From: Pedobacter psychroterrae
GTDB lineage: Bacteria > Bacteroidota > Bacteroidia > Sphingobacteriales > Sphingobacteriaceae
Reading direction: 5' to 3'
Assembly: GCF_004331695.1 (NCBI RefSeq)
Contig: NZ_SJSL01000007.1
Location: 124,001-188,000 of the forward strand
DNA length: 64,000 nucleotides
The notes under the pieces were generated by a model, which was not told the DNA's origin, did no database searches, and was given only the letters and a program-made list of their open reading frames with translations. Both the position numbers and the translations under genes were made by a program. Positions 1-9,586 of the stretch are shown here, piece after piece. Numbering within the stretch: position 1 is the stretch's first letter; every line of letters begins with the position of its first letter.

Positions 1-334
1 ACAGGTATAAAAATTTGATGTTTCCGTAGATGCAGTTGTCGAGCAGGATGTCAATTTCACGTTTTCCCATTCCGGAGAAAATGGCGACAGCTTCTATGTT
101 CTTTGATTTGAGTTGCTCCACCTGATCTTTCATTAAGGCAATAAGCGGTGAGATCACGATACATATGCCTTCCATTACCATAGCCGGAACCTGGAAACAG
201 AGTGATTTCCCTCCTCCTGTTGGCAATAAGGCTAACGTATCATTCCCATCCAAAACTGATCTGATAATGTCATCCTGCAGCGGCCTGAAACTGTCATATC
301 CCCAGTAGTGCTTTAATATCTCTGCTTCATTCAT
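1..334 (-). CDS. RecQ-family ATP-dependent DNA helicase, N-terminal part (cut by window edge)
   Basis: The translation from the ATG at 334 begins MNEAEILKHYWGYDSFRPLQ and continues for 111 codons to the window edge. It contains the RecQ zero motif (F-R-P-L-Q), helicase motif I (LLPTGGGKSLCFQVPA) and motif Ia (VISPLIALMKDQV). RecQ helicases unwind DNA 3' to 5' during recombination and repair. Motifs II-VI, the zinc-binding and HRDC regions lie outside the window, so RecQ subtype and completeness cannot be judged. The gene diverges from the amidohydrolase gene at 407. Confidence 0.9.
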   Translation of the reverse strand, partial: MNEAEILKHYWGYDSFRPLQDDIIRSVLDGNDTLALLPTGGGKSLCFQVPAMVMEGICIVISPLIALMKDQVEQLKSKNIEAVAIFSGMGKREIDILLDNCIYGNIKFLYL

Positions 335-406
335 AAAAAGGTAGCATCAAAACTAATAAAAATGAACTGATATTATTAAATTGCGGCCTAATTAACTTTG
401 GCTGCT

Positions 407-3400
407 ATGAGAACATCATTTTTACTAATATGTTTCCTGTTCATATATCATATTTCCTCTTCTCAGGAAAAAAAATGGGATATCGAAAAGTATCTTGGCC
501 CTACAAAAAAATTTACGATCAATACGGATGAAGGCACCTGGATGAACCTGGATGTAAGTGCTGACGGTAAAGACATTGTTTTTGACCTGTTGGGTGATAT
601 CTATACCATGCCCCTGGCAGGCGGAACTGCCGTACTGATAAGCGGCGGAATAGCATGGGACGTTCAACCACGTTTTAGTCCTAACGGTAAGTTTATTTCC
701 TATACCAGCGATAAAAATGGAGCCGATAATATATGGATCATGAACCGGGACGGCTCCAGCAAAAGGCAGGTTACCAACGAGACCTTCAGGTTGCTGAACA
801 ATGCCACATGGATGCCAAACAGCGAATACCTTATTGCACGCAAGCACTTTACCGGTACACGTTCTTTAGGTGCCGGAGAAATGTGGATGTACAGCATATA
901 TGGTGGCGAAGGGGTGCAGCTCACCAAAAGAAAGAATGACCAGCAGGATGCCGGTGAACCCAATGTTTCTCCAAATGGAAGATACCTGTATTTTAGCGAA
1001 GATGTTTCTCCAGGTCCTAATTTTGAATATAGCAAAGACCCTAACGGGTTAATATATGCCATCAGGCAATTGGATATGACTACAGGCAAACTGACAAATC
1101 TGATAGCACAGGCAGGTGGAGCCGCACGTCCGCAGGCTTCGCCAGATGGAAAAATGATCGCTTATGTAAAAAGGGTAAGGTTAAAATCAGTCCTTTTTGT
1201 GCAAAACCTGAACACAGGCGAGGAATGGCCGCTCACGGAAGACTTATCACATGATCAGCAGGAAACATGGGCCATATTTGGTGTGTATCCCAACTTCGCT
1301 TGGACACCAGATGCTAAAAGCATCCTATTTTATGCAAAAGGCAAGATCAAAAAAATCGAATTGAGTTCCCTTGTTATTTCAGAAGTTCCGTTCCAGGTTA
1401 CCAGCAACCAGGTCATACAGGAAGCATTACACTTCCCTCAGCAGGTCTTTACTGAAGAATTCACCACTAAGATGATCCGGCATTTAACCACCTCTGCGGA
1501 TGGCAAATTTGTAGTTTTTAATGCTGCAGGATTTTTATACAAAAAGGAATTACCTAATGGTAATGCCGAACGGGTAACCAATGGCATAGATTTCGAATTT
1601 GAGCCGGAGATCAGCCCTGATGGAAAGTTTGTAATCTATGCTGCCTGGAGCGATGAATTTAAAGGCGCCATCAAGAAAACCGATCTTAAGACCGGAAAAA
1701 CCATAGCGCTGACGGAAGAAAAAGGTTTTTATTATTCTCCTAAATTTTCCAGCAAAGGTGATAAAATCCTATTCAGAAAGGGAATAGGCAATGATGTATT
1801 GGGCTATGCTTACGGTCGCGGTACCGGGATCTTTATCATGTCGGCAAATGGAGGCCCTAAAACGCTGATCTCTGAAACCGGAATAAGGCCCAAATTTAAT
1901 ACCGATGACAGCCGCATTTATTTTCAGGCCAGTGAGGGTGGCAAAAAGGCCTTTAAAAGTGTAGACCTCAACGGAGGAAATGAGCGCACTCATTATACTT
2001 CCACCTATGCCACGCAGTTTTGTCCAAGCCCGGACGGGAAATGGATGGCATTTACAGAACTCTTCAATGCTTACATCACGCCAATGGTCACCACTGGTAC
2101 ACCGCTGGAGTTGTCGGCTTCAAATAATTCAATTCCGCTAAAAAGGGTTACAAAAGATGCAGGAACCTACCTGCACTGGAGCAGTGACAGCCAGAAACTA
2201 CTCTGGACACTTGGTGAACAATACTTTAGTCGGGAAATCAAAAACACTTTTAACTTTATCGAAGGTGCGCCACAGGAACTTCCAAAACCAGACAGCATTG
2301 GCATAGCTATGAACCTGAAACTCAAAACTGACCTTCCAGTAGGATTAACTGCACTAAAAGGGGCAAGGATCATTACAATGAAAGGCGATGAAGTGATTGA
2401 GGAGGGTACCATTCTAATTGAGAACAACAAGATCATTGCTATAGGAAAGGCAAGTGAAATGGTCATTCCTGAAGCAGCCAAGCTGATAGATGTAACAGGC
2501 AAAACCATTATGCCGGGAATGATTGATGTACACGCGCATTTGCGTACCAGCCCTGACGGCATATCACCACAGCAGGACTGGTCTTACCTTGCCAATCTGG
2601 CTTTCGGGATAACTACCTCCCACGATCCTTCCAGCAATACTGAGATGGTATTCAGCCAGTCAGAGATGATCAAAGCAGGTAGAATGGTTGGCCCGAGATT
2701 ATACTCTACAGGGTCTATTTTATATGGTGCCGATGGTGATTTCAAAGTAGTGATCAATAGCCTCGACGATGCCTTATCACACCTAAGACGGTTAAAGGCG
2801 GTAGGTGCATTTTCTGTAAAATCCTACAATCAGCCACGCAGGGATCAGCGCCAGCAAATACTGGAAGCAGCCCGGCAATTGCATATGGAAGTTGTCCCTG
2901 AAGGGGGTTCCACTTTCTATCACAACATGAACATGATTGCAGATGGACACACAGGCATAGAGCACAGCATACCTGTTGCACCGGTATATAAGGACGTCAA
3001 CTCCTTTTGGAACAATACAAAGGTGGCCTATACGCCAACGCTAATCGTTAGTTATGGTGGTCAATGGGGAGAAAACTATTGGTACGACCGTACAAATGTA
3101 TGGGAGAATGAAAGACTCCTGGCTTTTACGCCGCGTCCGATCATCGATGCGCGTTCAAGAAGAAGGACAACTTCAGAGTATGGGGATTATGGACATATCG
3201 AGGTTTCCAGAACTGCCAAACAGATCGCTGATGGAGGTACCAAAGTCAATCTTGGTGCACATGGGCAGATCCAGGGTCTTGGTGCGCATTGGGAACTCTG
3301 GATGTTGGTCCAGGGTGGCATGACTCCATTACAGGCCATTCGTGCGGCCACAGTCAATGGCGCTGCCTATCTTGGAATGGAAAGAGAACTAGGATCTATT

Positions 3401-3646
3401 GAAGCCGGCAAGCTTGCAGATTTGGTAATCATGGACGCAAACCCACTTGAAGACATCAGAAATTCTGAAAAAATTAAATATGTAATGGTGAACGGCAGAC
3501 TGTACGACAGTTTGTCAATGAATGAGATTGGCGGTCGTGAAAAGCTGCGTGGAAAGCTCTGGTTTGAAATGGGAAAAGGCATGGTATACAGCTTCCCTAC
3601 AGGCATTGCTGAAACATGGACCTATACCATTCCCAATTGTGAGTAA
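407..3646 (+). CDS. Secreted beta-propeller (PD40/TolB-like) plus amidohydrolase fusion protein
   Basis: The protein has 1079 residues from the ATG at 407; an in-frame TTG at 398 gives three more residues but no better signal peptide. A hydrophobic N-terminus ending near SSSQ suggests Sec export. About residues 30-600 carry repeated S-P-D/N-G-K blades typical of PD40/WD40-like propellers. About 640-1060 is an amidohydrolase barrel: the metal-binding HxH (IDVHAHLR) is at H709/H711, a possible lysine ligand is in FSVKSYNQP, a histidine in GIEHSIP, and the C-terminal ATVNGAAYLGMERELGSIEAGKLADLVI stretch is characteristic (shown here only as a description of the end at about 1000-1045). The fourth-strand motif reads GAHGQ (H952), without the usual Asp. 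The substrate is unknown; imidazolonepropionase- or peptidase-like annotations are common. A TAACTTTG element at 393-400 ends six bases before the ATG and would imply a leaderless start, but no -33 box is seen. Confidence 0.85.
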   Translation: MRTSFLLICFLFIYHISSSQEKKWDIEKYLGPTKKFTINTDEGTWMNLDVSADGKDIVFDLLGDIYTMPLAGGTAVLISGGIAWDVQPRFSPNGKFISYTSDKNGADNIWIMNRDGSSKRQVTNETFRLLNNATWMPNSEYLIARKHFTGTRSLGAGEMWMYSIYGGEGVQLTKRKNDQQDAGEPNVSPNGRYLYFSEDVSPGPNFEYSKDPNGLIYAIRQLDMTTGKLTNLIAQAGGAARPQASPDGKMIAYVKRVRLKSVLFVQNLNTGEEWPLTEDLSHDQQETWAIFGVYPNFAWTPDAKSILFYAKGKIKKIELSSLVISEVPFQVTSNQVIQEALHFPQQVFTEEFTTKMIRHLTTSADGKFVVFNAAGFLYKKELPNGNAERVTNGIDFEFEPEISPDGKFVIYAAWSDEFKGAIKKTDLKTGKTIALTEEKGFYYSPKFSSKGDKILFRKGIGNDVLGYAYGRGTGIFIMSANGGPKTLISETGIRPKFNTDDSRIYFQASEGGKKAFKSVDLNGGNERTHYTSTYATQFCPSPDGKWMAFTELFNAYITPMVTTGTPLELSASNNSIPLKRVTKDAGTYLHWSSDSQKLLWTLGEQYFSREIKNTFNFIEGAPQELPKPDSIGIAMNLKLKTDLPVGLTALKGARIITMKGDEVIEEGTILIENNKIIAIGKASEMVIPEAAKLIDVTGKTIMPGMIDVHAHLRTSPDGISPQQDWSYLANLAFGITTSHDPSSNTEMVFSQSEMIKAGRMVGPRLYSTGSILYGADGDFKVVINSLDDALSHLRRLKAVGAFSVKSYNQPRRDQRQQILEAARQLHMEVVPEGGSTFYHNMNMIADGHTGIEHSIPVAPVYKDVNSFWNNTKVAYTPTLIVSYGGQWGENYWYDRTNVWENERLLAFTPRPIIDARSRRRTTSEYGDYGHIEVSRTAKQIADGGTKVNLGAHGQIQGLGAHWELWMLVQGGMTPLQAIRAATVNGAAYLGMERELGSIEAGKLADLVIMDANPLEDIRNSEKIKYVMVNGRLYDSLSMNEIGGREKLRGKLWFEMGKGMVYSFPTGIAETWTYTIPNCE

Positions 3647-3733
3647 ACCAGAGGTATTTAACAATCTTTAACATTTCTCAATAACTTAATGCTTAGTGTT
3701 TTAGTTAGTTTTGATTAACCTAAACCACTAACC

Positions 3734-6727
3734 ATGAAGTATTTTCAAAAGATCAACAACCTCATCGGATTCCTGCTGTTTACCATTGCGGCAACTGTTT
3801 ACTGGCTTACCATGGAGCCCACCTTAAGTTTTTGGGATTGTGGTGAATTTATTGCAGCTTCCTATAAATTGCAGGTAGGCCACCAGCCGGGCGCCCCATT
3901 GTTTTTAATGATAGGCAAGCTCTTCTCCATGTTTGCTATGGGCGATACTTCAAAAATACCTTACTGGATAAATTTCAGCTCTGTACTCTTCAGCGCCGGC
4001 ACCATAATGTTCCTTTACTGGACAATCACCTTAATCGCGTCAAAATTATACACAGTGACCAGATCGGTAAATGATTCACTCACCATAATTTCCGCAGGCG
4101 TCGTAGGGGCGCTCGCCTATACTTTTTCTGATACTTTTTGGTTTTCCGCTGTTGAAGCGGAAGTATATTCACTTTCCACAATGTTTACAGCCGTTGTATT
4201 TTGGGCAATATTCAAATGGGAAAGCAACCAAAACGACCGCTGGATCGTATTCATCGCATTTATAGTGGGTCTTTCTATCGGCATCCACTTGCTTAGCCTG
4301 CTTTCTATCCCTGCGGTGGTCCTAGTATACTATTTCAAAAAAACGCCCAAACCCAGTTTTATTGGTATACTGAAAGCGCTCGGAATAGCAGGACTGTTGT
4401 GGGTAGCGGTACAGTTCGTCATTATACAATACTTTGTCCTTTTTGCTGCAAGAATGGATATCTTTTTTGTAAACACACTGGGTTTTACTTTCGGATCAGG
4501 AGCAATATTCTTTCTAGCTGCATTGTCAGGTTCAATTGCTTATGCAATTTATTATTCCATAAAACGCAACAAGTACTACCTAAATCTAGGACTGATATGC
4601 CTCAGCTTTGTTCTGCTAGGCTTTAGCTCGTATTTTATGATCATCATAAGAGCTAATGCCAAACCATCGCTCAACTTATCTAATCCCGACAATGCATATT
4701 CTCTGTATAACTATCTGGGAAGGACGAACTACGGACAGACTCCATTGCTATACGGACAAACTTTTGATGCACAACGTACAGGCGTTAAAGAAACCGGCAC
4801 CGAATACAGAAGGGGAAAGGAAAAATATGAGGTCGCAGGAAAATTACTTAAGGCAGAATATGATAAGAACCTGCTATTCCCGCGCACGTACAGCAATAAA
4901 GGTCAGCATCCTGATTTCTACAGGCAATGGCTCAATCTTTCTGATGGTGAAACTCCTTCCTTTGCACAAAATTTGAGTTTCTTTACTTCTTATCAAATGG
5001 GTTATATGTACTGGCGGTATTTCTTATGGAATTTTGCAGGTAGACAAAATGATGTACAGGGTCAGGGAAGCTATAGCGAAGGCAACTGGATCACAGGCAT
5101 TAAATGGCTGGACGCAATCCGCTTGGGCAACCAGAACGCACTGCCTCAAAGCATCACAAGCAATGCAGGATACAACAGGTATTTCGGACTGCCCCTTATA
5201 CTGGGTCTGGCAGGTTTGATTTTCCTTTACCGTAAAAACAAGAAGGATACCCTCGTAGTGACTGTGCTGTTTGTTTTTACCGGACTGGCCATTATTGTTT
5301 ATCTAAACCAAGACCCGCTCCAGGTTAGGGAAAGGGATTACGCCTATGTAGGGTCATTTTATGCATTTGCCATATTTATTGGTTTCGGTGTATTTGCCAT
5401 CAGGGAGGGCCTGACTAGGTTCAATGCACCTAAATTAAGTTTAATCGTAGCAGCTCTCACAGGATTAATTGTTGCTCCTGCCATTATGGGCTATCAAGGC
5501 TGGGACGACCATAACCGGTCAGGCAAAACTACTGCCATGGAATGGGCGGCAAACTATTTAAACTCCTGTGCTCCAAATGCGATACTGTTTACAAATGCCG
5601 ACAATGATACCTTTCCATTGTGGTATGCACAGGAAGTCGAAGGTATCCGCACAGATGTCAGGGTAGTAAACCTTCAGTATCTTTCCGACGGGGCTTATAT
5701 AGCGCAAATGAAAACCCAGTCGGGGAAATCAGCACCGCTCCCAATTAAAACAGCACCTGAGAAATTGGTTAAAGGTTTACGAGAGGGTATGCCTTATGTA
5801 AATTATGGATTCACAGACAGCGTGGATCTGAAAGATATATTAGCGATTTTAACATCAGACGATCCTGATGATAAGGTGCAGATGTCAGATGGAAGCTATG
5901 AAAACTTCCTGCCAACAAAAAAGCTAAAACTGGCAGTTGACCCTACTGCAGTCATCAAATCTAATACCATTCCCGCTAAATATAAAAACAGCATTGCAAC
6001 TGAAATGGAATGGACATTTAGTGAGAATTTTGCCAGTAAAGCTAACCTGGCCATGTTCGACATCCTGGTAAACAACAACTGGGAGCGGCCTATATATTTC
6101 GGAGCGGGAATTTCTGACGACAGTTACATCGGCCTCGAAAAATATTTGTATCTGGAAGGGTATGCGCACCGGTTGCTGCCCATAAAAGCAAATCCAAAGG
6201 ACACAAGAGATAAAGATGAAATTACCCATTCTGATGTAATGTTCACCAACATCATGCACAAGTTCGATTTTAGCGGCTTTACTTCCGCTAAATATCTAGA
6301 TCTTGAAAGCAGAAGAATAGCACGGGGCGCCTGGCGTGCTGTAAACAACCTTAGTACCAATCTGATTATGGAAGGAAAATCCGGCAAAGCGAGGCAGCTC
6401 ATTACGAAGAGTATTAAGGAACTTCCTATGAGAAACTATTCAGTTGAGGATACGCTGAATAAATTTCAAACGATTCAAAATTTGTACCTCATCCATGATA
6501 TAAAAACAGCAAATCTGCTGGCTAAAGAAACCGCAGATTACCTGGACCAGGAACTTATCTATATCGCTTCTTTAGATCCTCGCCGTTACAACGCATACCT
6601 CAGCGATATTAAAGTAGGTTTATTTGTTTTAAATAACCTGGAAAAAATCACAGCTAACAATAAACAGCCAGCCTTGAATAATGACATTAAAAACATCTAT
6701 GAAAGACTAAAAAGTAATTTCATATAG
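3734..6727 (+). CDS. DUF2723 / TMEM260-like polytopic membrane glycosyltransferase-like protein
   Basis: The 997-residue protein has about ten hydrophobic segments in its first 560 residues and a soluble C-terminal half. The conserved block just after the first membrane helix (MEPTLSFWDCGEFIAASY, then GHQPGAPLF) is the DUF2723 signature, with the acidic D/E pair expected for a GT-C fold. The eukaryotic relative TMEM260 is a protein O-mannosyltransferase; in Bacteroidota such proteins are proposed to act in glycosylation at the inner membrane, but acceptor and donor are unknown here. The C-terminal 250 residues look helical and repeat-like. The gene stands alone, 87 bases after the amidohydrolase gene, and ends at a strong terminator. 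Confidence 0.85.
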   Translation: MKYFQKINNLIGFLLFTIAATVYWLTMEPTLSFWDCGEFIAASYKLQVGHQPGAPLFLMIGKLFSMFAMGDTSKIPYWINFSSVLFSAGTIMFLYWTITLIASKLYTVTRSVNDSLTIISAGVVGALAYTFSDTFWFSAVEAEVYSLSTMFTAVVFWAIFKWESNQNDRWIVFIAFIVGLSIGIHLLSLLSIPAVVLVYYFKKTPKPSFIGILKALGIAGLLWVAVQFVIIQYFVLFAARMDIFFVNTLGFTFGSGAIFFLAALSGSIAYAIYYSIKRNKYYLNLGLICLSFVLLGFSSYFMIIIRANAKPSLNLSNPDNAYSLYNYLGRTNYGQTPLLYGQTFDAQRTGVKETGTEYRRGKEKYEVAGKLLKAEYDKNLLFPRTYSNKGQHPDFYRQWLNLSDGETPSFAQNLSFFTSYQMGYMYWRYFLWNFAGRQNDVQGQGSYSEGNWITGIKWLDAIRLGNQNALPQSITSNAGYNRYFGLPLILGLAGLIFLYRKNKKDTLVVTVLFVFTGLAIIVYLNQDPLQVRERDYAYVGSFYAFAIFIGFGVFAIREGLTRFNAPKLSLIVAALTGLIVAPAIMGYQGWDDHNRSGKTTAMEWAANYLNSCAPNAILFTNADNDTFPLWYAQEVEGIRTDVRVVNLQYLSDGAYIAQMKTQSGKSAPLPIKTAPEKLVKGLREGMPYVNYGFTDSVDLKDILAILTSDDPDDKVQMSDGSYENFLPTKKLKLAVDPTAVIKSNTIPAKYKNSIATEMEWTFSENFASKANLAMFDILVNNNWERPIYFGAGISDDSYIGLEKYLYLEGYAHRLLPIKANPKDTRDKDEITHSDVMFTNIMHKFDFSGFTSAKYLDLESRRIARGAWRAVNNLSTNLIMEGKSGKARQLITKSIKELPMRNYSVEDTLNKFQTIQNLYLIHDIKTANLLAKETADYLDQELIYIASLDPRRYNAYLSDIKVGLFVLNNLEKITANNKQPALNNDIKNIYERLKSNFI

Positions 6728-6743
6728 CTGCAAACACAAATAA

Positions 6744-6774
6744 AAAAAGGCCACCCATTGTAGGTGGCCTTTTT
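6744..6774. terminator. Bidirectional Rho-independent terminator
   Basis: A perfect 12-bp stem (AAAAAGGCCACC / GGTGGCCTTTTT) encloses a 7-base loop. It has T-runs in both reading directions and sits between the convergent DUF2723 and peroxiredoxin genes, so it can end both transcripts. Confidence 0.9.
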
Positions 6775-6792
6775 CATTAATGTATTTGCTCG

Positions 6793-7428
6793 TTATTTAT
6801 TAGGCTGTGGAGTGGTTCTTAAATATGGTTTTATAACCTTATGCCCCTTTGGAAATCTTGCAGGGATATCTTCAGTTTTGATACTATTCATGACTACCAC
6901 ATCCTGTCCGTCTTCCCAGTCTGCAGGAGTAGCTACGCTGTATTTTGCTGTCAGTTGCAGTGAATCAATCACCCTCAGCACTTCGTTAAAATTACGTCCT
7001 GTAGATGCAGGATAAGTGAGCATTAGTTTCACTTTTTTATCCGGAGAGACCACAAACAATGAACGTACAGTTAGCGTTTCAGAAGCATTTGGATGGATCA
7101 TATCGTATAGATCTGCGATGGATTTATCTTCATCAGCAATGATCGGAAATTCAACATTGGTGTTCTGTGTCTCGTTAATGTCGTTTATCCAGCCTCTGTG
7201 TGATTCCGCCGAATCCACACTTAAAGCCAGCACTTTAACATTTCTCTTTTCAAATTCACCTTTTAATGAGGCCGTGCGACCAAGTTCAGTAGTACATACC
7301 GGCGTATAATCTGCCGGATGTGAAAATAAAACACCCCAGCTGTCGCCAAGGAACTCATAAAAGTCAATTTTACCAATGGATGTATCTGCCTGGAAATTGG
7401 GAGCAGCATCCCCTATTCTTAAACTCAT
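6793..7428 (-). CDS. 1-Cys peroxiredoxin (Prx6 subfamily)
   Basis: The 211-residue protein has the peroxidatic motif PADYTPVCTTE with Cys45, His37 and Thr42, and contains no other cysteine, so it is a 1-Cys enzyme of the Prx6/AhpC-TSA long type (usual length about 210-220). It should reduce H2O2 and organic peroxides in the cytoplasm with an external thiol reductant. The long C-terminal dimerisation part (YSVATPADWEDGQDVVV) is typical of this subfamily. The start is the ATG at 7428. It is followed at its 3' end by the shared terminator. Confidence 0.95.
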   Translation of the reverse strand: MSLRIGDAAPNFQADTSIGKIDFYEFLGDSWGVLFSHPADYTPVCTTELGRTASLKGEFEKRNVKVLALSVDSAESHRGWINDINETQNTNVEFPIIADEDKSIADLYDMIHPNASETLTVRSLFVVSPDKKVKLMLTYPASTGRNFNEVLRVIDSLQLTAKYSVATPADWEDGQDVVVMNSIKTEDIPARFPKGHKVIKPYLRTTPQPNK

Positions 7429-7491
7429 AATATGATATTTTAATTGTTAATGATAACGTGATAAATAAAGTCTACAAGTTAACTATACTAT

Positions 7492-8418
7492 TTAAAATAA
7501 TTCTGTTTCTTTTGTAATAAATTTTACCTCCGGCACTTTTGCACCCAAATGCTTGTTAAATTGCTGAATAGTATAATTTGCCAGAATGGGGGTATCTTTC
7601 TCATCATGCTGATGTAAAAAGAAGTAAACCTTCTCCAGTCCGCTATCCAGCCAGGTCTTTATTTTAGCTGTCCACTCATCAATCCGCGCAAAATCTGATT
7701 CCTTATGCTTTTCTCCATTTCCTACAAAGCGAATAAATATTTGCGGAATGGTCAGCTCCATGTGTACACAATCCCTTCTGCCGGTTGCATCTGTGATCAC
7801 AGCCCCTTTTTTGAGCCTTCCGAGCATTTCGAACAATTTCTTCCTGAGCACCGCATCAGCAAACCAGCTTTCATGACGCAATTCTACAAATACTTCAAGA
7901 TCCTGCGGCAGATGGGTTAAATAGTTCTGCAAAACTTCAAAGCTATTTGGTGAGAAATTATCGCCCAGCTGAAGAAAGCAGGGCCCAAGAAACTTTCCAA
8001 ATTCAGAAATGCTGGACAAATAAAGATCTGTTGGCACTTCTGCGTCTTTCAGTCTTTTTATGTGACTGATGGTTCTGGAAAATTTAGGACAAAAAACAAA
8101 ACTACCTATGGCATTTTCTTCTGCTTTTGCCTTCCACTTTTTGATCAGATCAGCGTTAGGGATACTGTAAAAAACTGCGTTTAGTTCAATAGAATTAAAA
8201 TGCTTTACATACTCATCCAGAAAGTTAGCTTCTTTGGTCTTTAAAGGATAGATCATGTTCAACCACTCTTTTCTGCCCCATTTGGCGCAACCTATATAAA
8301 ACTCCGGCTTTTTAAACGGTGTGCTGCCCTCCAGGGTTTTGCCAGTCTGCGTTCCGTCAGCCGGCAATGTAAAATTGACCGAAGGAATGAGATGATCTGC
8401 AACTTTTCCAAAATCCAT
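7492..8418 (-). CDS. DUF72 (YecE-like) TIM-barrel protein
   Basis: The 308-residue protein matches the DUF72/YecE family: an N-terminal YIGCAKWGRKEW segment, a HFNSIELNAVFYSIP motif, FVELRHESWF and a C-terminal YFFLHQHDE block. The fold is a TIM barrel and the biochemical role is not established. The first 35 residues before the barrel are less typical. It lies 64 bases upstream of the peroxiredoxin gene on the same strand, so the two may share a transcript. Confidence 0.85.
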   Translation of the reverse strand: MDFGKVADHLIPSVNFTLPADGTQTGKTLEGSTPFKKPEFYIGCAKWGRKEWLNMIYPLKTKEANFLDEYVKHFNSIELNAVFYSIPNADLIKKWKAKAEENAIGSFVFCPKFSRTISHIKRLKDAEVPTDLYLSSISEFGKFLGPCFLQLGDNFSPNSFEVLQNYLTHLPQDLEVFVELRHESWFADAVLRKKLFEMLGRLKKGAVITDATGRRDCVHMELTIPQIFIRFVGNGEKHKESDFARIDEWTAKIKTWLDSGLEKVYFFLHQHDEKDTPILANYTIQQFNKHLGAKVPEVKFITKETELF

Positions 8419-8439
8419 ATTTAAACGATATAATTAAAA

Positions 8440-8470
8440 AACCCCGAAACTAACTAGAAGTTTCAGGGTT
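8440..8470 (-). terminator. Rho-independent terminator of the sigma factor-protease operon
   Basis: On the minus strand AACCCTGAAAC pairs with GTTTCGGGGTT (one G-U pair) around a 9-base loop and is followed by TTTTTT. It is better paired on the minus than on the plus strand and lies just after the protease gene, before the DUF72 start. Confidence 0.8.
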
Positions 8471-8495
8471 CTCAAATTTATGTGTTTAAATATAA

Positions 8496-9581
8496 TTACA
8501 AACCTTTTACCATAAAAACATATTCCTGGATTTTAGAAACTTGCTTGGAAGGTTCTAACCTGTGCTTCTGAATTTTCTTTGACGAGATCTTTCCTACTAC
8601 AGAATCCTGTGGAATGGAACTCAAAGCGTCCTGAAGATACTTGGCCTTTACCGCAAAGGTAGCTCCGTCAGTATGGCTTTCTTTAGCATTGATAATACCA
8701 ATAATATTTCCGCTATTATCCAGTAATGGGCCACCGCTGTTTCCCGGATTTACATCTATTGCCACCTGGTAAGCCAGCGTATCGCCATTAAAACCGCTCT
8801 GAGAACTTAAATACCCTTTGCCAAATACAATGTCTTCCTTCGGATATCCAAGCGTATATACACTTTCACCCATCCCTACTGCACTTCTTTTTAAGGAATA
8901 AGGTAATGCACTAAGGGAGAATTTTTTATCAATTATTTTCAGGATCGCAATATCATTAACAGGGTCCTTATAAGTAATTTCCACTTTATATTGTTCGCCC
9001 TTATTGTTCTGAACATATACCGTATCTGATTTCTCGATTACATGATAACTGGTCAGGATATAGCCATTAGAAGAGATCGCGAAACCAGTGCCTCCAAATT
9101 TAACAGGCTTTACTGGGGCTGTGCTATGATGCTGGTTGGATTTTACATTTCTGATCAGACTATTCGTAGAACTTTTAAGCCTGTTGAGCTCTACACTCAT
9201 TTTTTCATAGCCAGTTGTCTGCTGGGTTGTTAGTTGAATAGAATAGATCATCACTGTAGTCAGCAGTATAAATGAAGCAGCAACAGCGATAGCAGCGCGG
9301 TTTTTACGCCAGATATTTACAATAATCGACGGATGCGGGCCCAGTTTCCGGCTCAATTGATCTACATCAATCATAGCATGTGCAGCATCCATTTTGTTCT
9401 TTAATTCAAGTGTATTTGCATAGGATGCTAAAGACTCCACAAACGTCTTGTGTGTCACTACCCGGTGATCTACCGAAGGATCATTACGGCGCAACTCTTC
9501 AAAAGCATTTTTCTCCCCTTCTGTAAGTTTATCGTTTAGATAATCTTCAATTATACCTTCTAATTCAATCTCGTTCCTCAT
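8496..9581 (-). CDS. Membrane-tethered trypsin-like (HtrA-type) serine protease with anti-sigma-like N-terminus
   Basis: The ATG at 9581 (MRNEIELEG, 361 residues) lies five bases after the sigma factor stop and is preferred to an upstream in-frame start at 9626 that would overlap it. Residues 1-90 are acidic and helical (IEDYLNDKLTEGEKNAFEEL), the type of N-terminus seen in FecR/anti-sigma proteins. One membrane helix spans about 96-115. About 160-320 is an S1C trypsin-like domain with His180 (TSYHV), Asp210 (NDIAIL) and Ser282 (GNSGGP). No PDZ domain follows. The topology predicts a cytoplasmic anti-sigma-like part and a periplasmic protease. Inference: an anti-sigma factor for the upstream ECF sigma factor that senses or cleaves an envelope signal. 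Confidence 0.8.
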   Translation of the reverse strand: MRNEIELEGIIEDYLNDKLTEGEKNAFEELRRNDPSVDHRVVTHKTFVESLASYANTLELKNKMDAAHAMIDVDQLSRKLGPHPSIIVNIWRKNRAAIAVAASFILLTTVMIYSIQLTTQQTTGYEKMSVELNRLKSSTNSLIRNVKSNQHHSTAPVKPVKFGGTGFAISSNGYILTSYHVIEKSDTVYVQNNKGEQYKVEITYKDPVNDIAILKIIDKKFSLSALPYSLKRSAVGMGESVYTLGYPKEDIVFGKGYLSSQSGFNGDTLAYQVAIDVNPGNSGGPLLDNSGNIIGIINAKESHTDGATFAVKAKYLQDALSSIPQDSVVGKISSKKIQKHRLEPSKQVSKIQEYVFMVKGL

Positions 9582-9586
9582 GTCAA